Positions 1 to 5,662 are shown, numbered from the stretch's first letter. The stretch is DNA of 6,581 nt from an uncultured Clostridia bacterium (GCA_900554955.1 USJH01000055.1:1-6581); one strand, 5' to 3'. Notes: generated by a model from the sequence alone, not told the origin. A program made the numbers and translations.

Positions 1-1110
1 ATGAGTTCTTGCATAGTGAACATAGTCCCAAACAACAAGGAAATATTCAACAAATCCAAGTTCGTGTATAAGTTTAAGTTCTTTCTCTGCCCTTTCTCTT
101 ACTTCTGGAGTTATCTCACCATATTTTTTCTTTAAGCCTTCCCAAGTCATGTCTTGCAAAAACTCAAAGTTATCTTGCCCGTTTGGGGCTTGATAAAATG
201 GGATAAAGTTTTCAGTTGCTGGCAAAATATATTTCTTGTCAACACCCGAGCCATCTTCAAAATGAATGTCACCATGCGCCTTGCAACGAATGATAACATC
301 ACACTTGTCTGCAATTTCTTTTGTGCGATCAAGTGCCTCTTCATATCCTGGCAATGCTTCAAGCATTTCCTCATAGGTTTTATAATAAAATTCGTGTGTT
401 TCAAACTTTAAACGGTTTGGGTCATCAATTGTTTTTTGCATTTGAATGCACATTAAAACATCTTGAATTTCCCAATCTTCTTTTTCAAGATAGTGAACAT
501 CGTTTGTTGCAACAAGCTGAATGCCTGTTTCTTTGCTCATTTTTGTCAAGCCTTCAAGAACAATTTTCTGTTCTGCAAGACCATGGTTTTGAATTTCAAG
601 ATAGAAATCTCCAGGGGCAAAAAATGAGTTAAGTTTCAAAGCAAATTCTTTTGCCTCGTCATATCTTCCTTGAAGCAAAAGTTGTGGAATGTGCCCAGCA
701 AGACAAGCAGACAAACATATCAAACCTTCAGAATGTTCTTTCAAACAATCATAGTCAATTCGTGGCTTATAATAAAATCCTTCTTTTGAAGCAATTCCTG
801 AAAGTTTCAAAAGATTTTGATAACCAGTGTTGTTTTTTGCGATAAGAACAATATGCCCCATGTCTGCCTTTCCAATTTTATTGAAACGGTCATGACAAAT
901 ATAAAATTCGCAACCAATGATAGGTTTAATTTTCTTTGCAAGGCAAGCCGCATAAAGTTGCATTGCACCATACATGTTGCCATGATCTGTAATTGCAACA
1001 GCTTTCCAACCACGTTTCACTGTTTCATCAACAAGTGCACCAATTTTTGTTGCACCATCAAGCAAACTGAATTCTGTGTGCAAATGAAGGTGCACAAACT
1101 CTTTTCCCAT
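1..1110 (-). CDS. dnaE: DNA polymerase III alpha subunit, DnaE type (N-terminal 370 residues; 3' end outside the window)
   Basis: This is the N-terminal third of the replicative DNA polymerase alpha subunit, which extends DNA at the replication fork. I translated the open frame by hand from position 1110 to the window edge: 370 codons and no stop. It opens with a PHP domain: HLHLHTEFSLLDG at residues 7-19, ITDHGN at 40-45, GCEFY at 66-70, GHIVLIAKN at 85-93, SACLAG at 134-139 and ATNDVHYL at 201-208. The start of the polymerase core (GFVEYFLVVWDYVHYART) sits at the edge. The catalytic aspartates, near residues 400-560 in homologues, are not visible, so activity cannot be judged. The presumed PHP metal ligands (H9, H11, D18, H43, E68, H86, C136, D204, H206) are all present, unlike E. 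coli DnaE where several are lost. The ATG overlaps the whiA stop as TAATG, with AAAGGAG upstream, so translation is probably coupled to whiA. It is DnaE-type rather than PolC: no exonuclease domain is inserted in the PHP region. Confidence 0.96.
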   Translation of the reverse strand, partial: MGKEFVHLHLHTEFSLLDGATKIGALVDETVKRGWKAVAITDHGNMYGAMQLYAACLAKKIKPIIGCEFYICHDRFNKIGKADMGHIVLIAKNNTGYQNLLKLSGIASKEGFYYKPRIDYDCLKEHSEGLICLSACLAGHIPQLLLQGRYDEAKEFALKLNSFFAPGDFYLEIQNHGLAEQKIVLEGLTKMSKETGIQLVATNDVHYLEKEDWEIQDVLMCIQMQKTIDDPNRLKFETHEFYYKTYEEMLEALPGYEEALDRTKEIADKCDVIIRCKAHGDIHFEDGSGVDKKYILPATENFIPFYQAPNGQDNFEFLQDMTWEGLKKKYGEITPEVRERAEKELKLIHELGFVEYFLVVWDYVHYARTH

Positions 1111-2084
1111 TAGCCTATCTCCTTTGAAATTTCAATTATCTTTTTAAAACGAAGTGCAATTGCACCCTTGCTCACCTTAACTGGCAAAACTTCAGCAATC
1201 TCATTCAGGCTTCCTTCTGGATTTGCAAGCCTTGCAAGTGCAACTTCTTGAAGATTTTCAGAAAGCGATTCAAGTCCAACTGTGTTTTTGATATTTTCAA
1301 TAGCAACAAGTTGCTCGGTTGCCGCCCTGATCGACTTGTCAATGTTTGCAGAAATGCAGTTTGTTTGACGATTTACAAGGTTTCGCATTTCTCTTCCTGC
1401 CCTTTCATTTTCCAAAATAAGCAGATTTTTGTGTGCTCCAAAAAGGCCAAGAAGCCTTGAAATGCTTTCAGCTTCTTTTAAATATACAATATAACTTTCA
1501 TTTCTTTCAACCTTGCGAGAAATAATGTCAAACTCTGCAAGAAGATTGCAAATGTGGTCTGCTTGAACACTTGACTGAACACTCCACTCCATGTGATATC
1601 CACTTGTTTTGCTTTGACTTGTCATGTCATTAATGTCAAGGTGTTCAGGAATTGAAATGCTTCCAGCACCAAGAAAAAATCCCTTTAAATAGTCAAGTTT
1701 ATCGCTTTCTTCAATTGTCAAAACACTGTCGCCAAGACGATTAATTTCATAGTTTCCAGACTTTGAAAAACTGATGATTCCAAGGTCTGTTAAAATTTGT
1801 CTTCCAGTTTGGTGATCAATTGCAAGCTCGCATCTTGTTTTTTGTTTAAAATTCACATTTTGCTCGGTTTCATTAAACTTTGCTTGCGGATAGCTTTTCA
1901 TAATGATTTTTTTCACAAATTCAATAAATGTTGTGTTTTCACTCGACACAGTAAAAGAAAGCCCACCACCAGATGATAGAACAAGACTTCCCGCAGATAA
2001 AATCATTCCGCACAAAAGAGCGAAGTTGTTTCCTTCGCCTGGCAAAACGCAAATTTCATTTTTAACATCTTGTGAAAAACTCAT
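1110..2084 (-). CDS. whiA: WhiA family DNA-binding protein
   Basis: WhiA is a conserved Gram-positive protein with a LAGLIDADG homing-endonuclease-like fold and a C-terminal helix-turn-helix. In Streptomyces it is a sporulation and division transcription factor; in Bacillus it binds the chromosome and affects division and segregation. The 324-residue length is normal for the family. The second LAGLIDADG-like segment is DYLKGFFLGAGSISIPE (131-147), followed by YHMEWSVQS (163-171). The WhiA signature NRQTNCISANIDKSIRAA lies at 238-255. The helix-turn-helix region spans about 267-316 (GLESLSENLQ through LRFKKI). The end, VSKGAIALRFKKI, differs somewhat from the more usual S-x-S-x-x-x-x-R-L-R-K-I pattern. 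The start is ATG with AAAGGA 5 nt upstream (2090-2095). The gene begins 25 bp after the PHP gene and its TAA overlaps the dnaE ATG by one base, so it is operonic. Homing-endonuclease nuclease activity is not expected in this family. Confidence 0.96.
   Translation of the reverse strand: MSFSQDVKNEICVLPGEGNNFALLCGMILSAGSLVLSSGGGLSFTVSSENTTFIEFVKKIIMKSYPQAKFNETEQNVNFKQKTRCELAIDHQTGRQILTDLGIISFSKSGNYEINRLGDSVLTIEESDKLDYLKGFFLGAGSISIPEHLDINDMTSQSKTSGYHMEWSVQSSVQADHICNLLAEFDIISRKVERNESYIVYLKEAESISRLLGLFGAHKNLLILENERAGREMRNLVNRQTNCISANIDKSIRAATEQLVAIENIKNTVGLESLSENLQEVALARLANPEGSLNEIAEVLPVKVSKGAIALRFKKIIEISKEIG
1119..1125 (-). promoter_or_regulatory. Ribosome binding site of dnaE inside the 3' end of whiA
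   Basis: The minus strand reads AAAGGAG, followed by 8 nt and then the dnaE ATG at 1110. It lies within the last codons of whiA (the Lys-Glu pair of the C-terminal SKEIG). This fixes the dnaE start and supports reinitiation or coupling at the TAATG junction. Confidence 0.8.
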
Positions 2085-2109
2085 ATATTTCCTTTGTTAT
2101 TTTGTATTT

Positions 2110-2823
2110 TTATTTATAAATTTTATCAATATTTACAATTCTGTCTCTTGGAATGTCATATTTCTCAATAAATTCAAGAACTCTTGAAACATTTGCAACA
2201 TTATCTTTTCTATGTGCATCGGAACTTACAATAAAGTTGCAACCACTATCAATAAGTTGTTTTGCTTCTTCTTCAGAAAAGTCAATATGTTTGTTATTAA
2301 GTTCAATAAGTGTGCCCTTTTCTTTTGCTTTTTTGCAAACTTTTTCAAGGTCAACCTTGATATATGTATTAATGTGTGAAATGATTGCAACATTATATCG
2401 ATCAAGGCAGTTTAAATATGCATTTGTGTTGATTTCTTTTTGTTTTTCTGGTGCAAAAATCTTTCTAAGTGGGCAATAAATGTTGTTTATTGTTCCACGA
2501 TGATATCCAACAATCAAATTATCAAGAAGCTTAATTTCGTCTTCTTTAAGGTCGATTTTGCCGTCCTTTCCAACAAGATTTGCTTCAACACCAAAATATA
2601 AATTAAGGTCGGTGTTGTTTTTCAAACCTTCAAGTTCTGACTTTGCTTTTTTAATGTTTTTTCTTTTAATTCCAAACAAATAGTGTGCTGGGCCATGGTC
2701 TGAAATTCCATATGAAGCAAGCCCTTTTTCTTCTGCACTTTTCACGTTTTCAGCAATTGTGCTTTTCCCGTGATTATTTTTGCTATATTTGCTGTGGGTA
2801 TGATAATCTCCCGTTATTCTCAT
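2110..2823 (-). CDS. PHP-domain metal-dependent phosphoesterase (stand-alone, YcdX-like)
   Basis: This 237-residue protein is essentially a single PHP domain, the fold of histidinol-phosphatases, YcdX-like phosphatases and the PolX and DnaE exonuclease domains. The metal-binding motifs appear in order: DYHTHSKYS (residues 6-14, H8 and H10), SDHGP (41-45, H43), GVEAN (78-82, E80), GYHRG (106-110, H108), SHIN (149-152, H150) and SSDAH (200-204, D202 and H204). This is a complete set for a trinuclear metal site, so a working hydrolase is expected. The substrate cannot be told from sequence; phosphatase activity on a small phosphoester is an inference. The start is ATG at 2823 with AGGAG 6 nt upstream (2830-2834). 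The first 41 bp overlap the 3' end of murB in another frame. A PHP gene beside murB and upstream of whiA is, as I recall, a recurrent arrangement in Clostridia. A histidinol-phosphatase is unlikely because no his genes are near. Confidence 0.92.
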   Translation of the reverse strand: MRITGDYHTHSKYSKNNHGKSTIAENVKSAEEKGLASYGISDHGPAHYLFGIKRKNIKKAKSELEGLKNNTDLNLYFGVEANLVGKDGKIDLKEDEIKLLDNLIVGYHRGTINNIYCPLRKIFAPEKQKEINTNAYLNCLDRYNVAIISHINTYIKVDLEKVCKKAKEKGTLIELNNKHIDFSEEEAKQLIDSGCNFIVSSDAHRKDNVANVSRVLEFIEKYDIPRDRIVNIDKIYK

Positions 2824-3709
2824 TGTCTTCTCCTATAATTTCAATTTCAGTTTCAAGCCATATACCAAACTTGTCAAACACCGTTTTTTGAACATGACGA
2901 ATAAGTTTTAAAATGTCTTTATATTTTGCATTTTCGCTTATAATGAAGTTTGCATGCTTTTCACTTACAAATGCGTGTCCAACTTTTGCATTTTTTAGCC
3001 CAGCCTGGTCTATAAGCCTTCCCGAAAAATCACCCTGTGGGTTTGCAAACACACACCCAGCGCTGTTACCTTTCGGTTGAGATACCATTCGCTTCTCTGT
3101 CACCTTTTTAATTGTTTCAGAAATGCTCTTTATATCTGAGAATTCAAGCTCGAAAGTAACTTTCAAAATTGTCACATTCGAATTTAAAATTTCTGTCCAA
3201 TGGTTTTGCTTTTCCACACTCTGCGGATCGATTGACACTACATTTCCATTAACAAATGCTAAAATAGAAACAATTCTGTCAAAAATGTTAACACCATTTG
3301 CACCTGCATTCATCACAACCATTCCACCAACAGTTGCCGGAATTCCAAACAACTTTTCAAGTCCTGAAAGGTGATGTTTTTCGCAAAACAAGATAACTTG
3401 ATTAATATTTACACCCGCCGAAACAGTAAGATAATTTTGCTCCAAAACAAAATCTTCACAAATCGACTTTGTGCAAACAAAAACCATTTTTTGCTTCTTG
3501 TCACTGATCAAAAGATTGCTCCCAGCACCAATAACTTTTGTTTTGGTTCCGCTTTCATCAAGAGTTCTTAAAACTCTAACAAATTCTTTTGATGTTCGTG
3601 GACAAACAATTGTTGCTTTTCCACCAACTTTAAAGGTTGTAAATTCTGAAAGTTTCGCTTTTCTTACAATTTGTTTTGAAAAACAAGAGCATGTTTTCTT
3701 TTTACACAT
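2783..3709 (-). CDS. murB: UDP-N-acetylenolpyruvoylglucosamine reductase (MurB, type II)
   Basis: MurB reduces the enolpyruvyl group of UDP-GlcNAc-enolpyruvate with NADPH through bound FAD, giving UDP-MurNAc for peptidoglycan in the cytoplasm. At 308 residues it fits the shorter type II enzymes. FAD-binding motifs are FTTFKVGGKA (23-32), VIGAGSNLLI (59-68) and GIPATVGGMVVMNAGANG (122-139). The substrate part contains GNSAGCVFANP (214-224), AGLKNAKVGHAFVSEKHANFI (236-256) and WLETEIEIIG (284-293). Two positions are unusual. The proton-donating Ser of the usual AGS motif is Cys219, and the usual YRxS motif before the second beta strand seems to read NHWT (169-172). The N-terminus carries a small Cys-rich extension (CKKKTCSC), and about 15 residues follow the usual end. 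ATG at 3709 has only a GGGG stretch 8 nt upstream. An upstream ATG at 3713 is out of frame and meets a stop after three codons. The 3' end overlaps the PHP gene by 41 bp. Confidence 0.95.
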   Translation of the reverse strand: MCKKKTCSCFSKQIVRKAKLSEFTTFKVGGKATIVCPRTSKEFVRVLRTLDESGTKTKVIGAGSNLLISDKKQKMVFVCTKSICEDFVLEQNYLTVSAGVNINQVILFCEKHHLSGLEKLFGIPATVGGMVVMNAGANGVNIFDRIVSILAFVNGNVVSIDPQSVEKQNHWTEILNSNVTILKVTFELEFSDIKSISETIKKVTEKRMVSQPKGNSAGCVFANPQGDFSGRLIDQAGLKNAKVGHAFVSEKHANFIISENAKYKDILKLIRHVQKTVFDKFGIWLETEIEIIGEDNENNGRLSYPQQI

Positions 3710-3809
3710 ACATTCTACCCCAAATTCAAAAAAATTTCAACTTATACACATCTTTTTCCGTATTTTATGCAATTTTGCTTTTAGCACATATTATTTTGTA
3801 TAAATAATG
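3710..3809. other. Intergenic gap before murB, with a degenerate repeat remnant
   Basis: This 100-bp AT-rich stretch separates the binding-protein-like gene from murB and probably holds the murB promoter. On the minus strand a possible -10 (TATAAG) lies at about 3740-3745, but I found no good -35 at the right distance. CACATCTTTTT (3747-3757) and CAATTTTGC (3770-3778) match 5172-5182 and 5185-5193 of the repeat mosaic, in the same order but with an extra 12 nt between them. This may be a decayed copy of that repeat. No convincing terminator was seen. Confidence 0.35.
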
Positions 3810-5009
3810 TTAAAAAGTGCTTTTAACTATAATTTTATCATCAATAACCTTTTCAAGTTTCGACAATGGCAATTTGTCATATACCTTTGCTCCTGTCACC
3901 GAAAACATTCCAATTTTTTCAAGCAACTTTTGTTGCTTTTCTTCCAAAATAAATGCAATAAATTTTTCACAAACCTGATATTTTACCTTACTGTTTGCCA
4001 AAATTCCAAGATATTGCACAAGATCAGTGAATTCTTTTATCGGTTCATATCGAACTCCACTTTCCTTCCCAGCCATAGCTCTGTTTTCCATTCTGAAAAC
4101 ATCTCGCTGAGTTCCAAGAAGAATGTTAGATTTGCCAAGAACAAAACATTCATATGCCTCATATGGACTCTGCGAATTATATTTGCTGTCAACAATCCCG
4201 CTTTCAGCAAGTGACACAACACTTGATGAAACAAATTTTCTTGAAAATGCATCAAGTGCAGATGTAAACTCACCTTTTCCAAAAGTTAAAGAATTTGTGT
4301 GGATTGTTCCTTTCTTTTTAACAGTGTCAACCGCAAGAGCAAAAGCAAGTGTTGAAAGTGCAGTTTGCGGATCCTTACCCGCCTTATCAATTCTTTCATT
4401 TGAACTTATAAGCGAATATGCACCAGCCATTATAGGAACCGCAACAAAAGCTCCATTTTGAAGCCCCGCACTGTAAAAGTTTGGCAAAAGCGAAAGCCCA
4501 ATGCTGTCATCAAGGCGATGAAACTTGCCATTAAAAAACTTGTTCATGCCCGTTCCAAAACAAACCATATCGGGATAAATTCCACTTTTCACCGAAGATA
4601 CAACTTCATCTTCACACATGTTTTGAACCATTATCAAAACGCCTTTATTCTTCTTTTCAAAAAGCATTGCAACATTTTCAAGAAAGTTAGATTTCGGAAG
4701 ACTTCCACCTTCAAAACTATCAATATTCCAAAGCCGCAAAATCCCCTGATATTGGGACTTTTTGCCAAAAAACTTTTCAGAAAACTCATTTCCATGCTTA
4801 TCATAAAGAACTTTTGCAAGTGGAAACAAAACCAAAATCAAAATAAGCAAACACATCAAAAAGAACTTTGAAACACAAACAAAAATAAAACCCTTCTTTA
4901 CTTTTCGTTTTTTCTTTTTCTCACAACTTTGCCCACCTGTTAAAGCCCCATCGTCTTTAAATATATCCTTTTCTTCTTTCACATTTTCAACGTTGTTTTC
5001 TTTTTCCAT
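3810..5009 (-). CDS. Membrane-anchored extracellular solute-binding-like protein
   Basis: The 399-residue protein resembles family 1 substrate-binding proteins of sugar-type ABC transporters, by pattern rather than by an exact family match. Residues 1-40 are charged and cytoplasmic-like, ending in KKKKRKVKK (31-39). One strongly hydrophobic segment follows at about 41-66. The rest is soluble and should face outside by the positive-inside rule. LRLWNIDSFEGG (91-102), a region with YPDMVCFGTG (145-154), the VPIMAG stretch (191-196) and LLGTQRDVFRMENR (297-310) look like a periplasmic-binding fold. There is no lipobox cysteine, so the hydrophobic segment is probably an uncleaved anchor. ATG at 5009 is chosen because the frame upstream runs into the CAG repeats, which give a low-complexity CCC-rich extension. 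No clear Shine-Dalgarno precedes 5009; a TTG at 5018 behind GGTGGA is a weaker option. No ABC permease or ATPase gene is in view, so ligand and partner are unknown. Confidence 0.7.
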   Translation of the reverse strand: MEKENNVENVKEEKDIFKDDGALTGGQSCEKKKKRKVKKGFIFVCVSKFFLMCLLILILVLFPLAKVLYDKHGNEFSEKFFGKKSQYQGILRLWNIDSFEGGSLPKSNFLENVAMLFEKKNKGVLIMVQNMCEDEVVSSVKSGIYPDMVCFGTGMNKFFNGKFHRLDDSIGLSLLPNFYSAGLQNGAFVAVPIMAGAYSLISSNERIDKAGKDPQTALSTLAFALAVDTVKKKGTIHTNSLTFGKGEFTSALDAFSRKFVSSSVVSLAESGIVDSKYNSQSPYEAYECFVLGKSNILLGTQRDVFRMENRAMAGKESGVRYEPIKEFTDLVQYLGILANSKVKYQVCEKFIAFILEEKQQKLLEKIGMFSVTGAKVYDKLPLSKLEKVIDDKIIVKSTF

Positions 5010-5090
5010 ATTAAACAATATGCAAAAATCCACCAAAAAATAATTTTTCACAAAACATATAAAAATTTTCCACAATAAAAAACTGCCATT

Positions 5091-5136
5091 CAAAAACGAA
5101 CAGCAGCAGATTGACTCTAATTTTTCAGATAAAAAA
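5091..5136 (+). repeat. CAG-block repeat, copy A1
   Basis: The copy has a head ACGAACAGCAGCAG (5096-5109) and a tail ATTTTTCAGATAAAAAA (5120-5136). The 14-nt head is identical to that of copy A2, and the tail is close to that of A3. It lies about 80 bp upstream of the start of the binding-protein-like gene. Confidence 0.75.
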
Positions 5137-5147
5137 TTCAGCCCTTT

Positions 5148-5202
5148 CAAAGACGAACAGCAGCAGGTTGGCACATCTTTTTTTCAATTTTGCCGTTTTA
5201 AA
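5148..5202 (+). repeat. CAG-block repeat, copy A2, with T-run tail B1
   Basis: The head CAAAGACGAACAGCAGCAG (5148-5166) is followed by GTTGGCACATC and a T-run. The tail at 5175-5202 matches 5605-5633 with a single T length difference (28 versus 29 nt). The same kind of head therefore carries a different tail from A1 and A3, so the units are modular. Confidence 0.75.
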
Positions 5203-5217
5203 TTTAGTTAATATTTC

Positions 5218-5264
5218 CAAAGACGTCAAACAGCAGATTGGCATAGATTTTTGAGATAAAAAAA
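5218..5264 (+). repeat. CAG-block repeat, copy A3
   Basis: The head CAAAGACGTCAAACAGCAG is followed by ATTGGCATA and the tail GATTTTTGAGATAAAA (5246-5261). This 16-nt tail is a perfect inverted match to 5410-5425. Confidence 0.75.
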
Positions 5265-5278
5265 CCGAACAAGGTTTT
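5258..5278 (-). terminator. Weak intrinsic-terminator-like hairpin
   Basis: On the minus strand AAAACC (5278-5273) pairs with GGTTTT (5266-5261) around a 6-nt loop, and the T-run continues to 5258. The stem is only 6 bp with two G:C pairs, so it is a weak terminator. It closes the GC-rich core on its downstream side. Confidence 0.4.
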
Positions 5279-5400
5279 CGATATTATGTTCCGGCTCTCT
5301 TCCGAACCGCCGGCACTTATCCCCGCACCTTCACCCGTCTTTTTGGCTAAAACTCTAAACTAAAAACCCCGATGTAACACAATATACTTTCGGGAACTTT
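5265..5400. other. GC-richer core of the intergenic mosaic, possible structured RNA
   Basis: By hand count 5289-5340 has about 63% G+C (33 of 52), far above its surroundings, and is C-rich on the plus strand. It contains competing hairpins. GTTCCGG (5288-5294) can pair with CCGAAC (5302-5307) or with an identical CCGAAC at 5265-5270, each leaving one base bulged. CCGGC (5291-5295) can pair with GCCGG (5309-5313). On the minus strand CCCGA and TCGGG (5394-5390 and 5372-5368) form a further stem followed by GTTTTT. I recognise no known RNA family. A plus-strand reading frame of 25 codons (5286-5363) exists but has no ribosome binding site. Confidence 0.35.
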
Positions 5401-5408
5401 ACTTTAAA

Positions 5409-5453
5409 GTTTTATCTCAAAAATCCAGGTAAATTTGCTGTTGTTCGTTTTCA
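5409..5453 (-). repeat. CAG-block repeat, inverted copy A4
   Basis: Read on the minus strand, this copy has the head AAAACGAACAACAGCAAATT and the tail GATTTTTGAGATAAAA (5425-5410), identical over 16 nt to the tail of A3. It faces A3 across the GC-rich core. Confidence 0.7.
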
Positions 5454-5487
5454 TATAAACAAAAATGAATTGACCACAAATTTCAAC

Positions 5488-5521
5488 AAAAAAAACAGTA
5501 CCTAATAAATAAGTACTGTTT
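5488..5521 (-). terminator. Intrinsic terminator-like hairpin
   Basis: A perfect 9-bp stem, AAACAGTAC (5493-5501) with GTACTGTTT (5513-5521), encloses an 11-nt loop. On the minus strand it is followed by a run of T (A-run 5488-5492 on the plus strand). It sits about 240 bp past the rpsI stop, so it may be a second terminator after rpsI or belong to the repeat mosaic. Confidence 0.55.
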
Positions 5522-5526
5522 GGTGT

Positions 5527-5566
5527 TTTTAGCCAAAAAGATGTGCAAAGATGCAGTTGTTTCTTT
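5527..5566 (-). repeat. CAG-block repeat, degenerate inverted copy A5
   Basis: AAAAAGATGTGC on the plus strand (5535-5546) is the exact reverse complement of 5171-5182 in copy A2. The following GATGCAGTTGTTTCTTT aligns imperfectly with the reverse complement of the A2 head. TTTTAGCCAAAAAGA (5527-5541) is also a perfect 15-nt inverted match to 5338-5352 in the GC-rich core. Confidence 0.55.
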
Positions 5567-5604
5567 CGCCGACTCGATACAAATTTTCATAACGGAAAAA
5601 ATTT

Positions 5605-5633
5605 ATCTTTTTTTTCAATTTTGCCGTTTTAAA
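5605..5633 (+). repeat. T-run tail repeat, copy B2
   Basis: ATC, eight T, then CAATTTTGCCGTTTTAAA. This repeats 5175-5202 in direct orientation with one extra T. No CAG-block head precedes this copy. Confidence 0.7.
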
Positions 5634-5662
5634 GCTAAGATTTGTGTTTATAAGAAAGAAAT

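Noticed and set aside
154..845. Plus-strand ORFs of 64-103 codons across the left end
   Set aside because: They lie antisense to the well-conserved dnaE frame, show no recognisable domains and are shadows of its codon use.
1110..2084. Homing endonuclease or intein-like element, suggested by the LAGLIDADG-like segments
   Set aside because: The C-terminal helix-turn-helix and the NRQTN...SANIDKSI signature identify WhiA, whose endonuclease-like fold is not known to cut DNA.
3710..3760. Promoter for murB (TATAAG near 3740)
   Set aside because: The only TTGCAT-like -35 is about 20 nt from the -10, which is too far, so it is mentioned but not listed as a promoter.
3807..4871. Plus-strand ORFs of 110-137 codons opposite the binding-protein-like gene
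   Set aside because: They are Lys/Phe-rich, lack ribosome binding sites and mirror the minus-strand gene, which has a clear domain pattern.
5286..5363. Plus-strand 25-codon ORF in the GC-rich core (MFRLSSEPPALIPAPSPV start)
   Set aside because: It has no Shine-Dalgarno, lies among repeats and is followed by more open codons after an in-frame stop, so a real peptide cannot be supported without conservation data.
5265..5400. Known riboswitch, T-box, SRP RNA or 6S RNA
   Set aside because: No T-box core, SRP tetraloop region or signature of a common riboswitch class could be found on either strand by eye.
5091..5453. CRISPR array
   Set aside because: Repeat copies are imperfect, irregularly spaced (57 and 70 nt between the direct ones), in both orientations and without uniform spacers; no cas genes are present.
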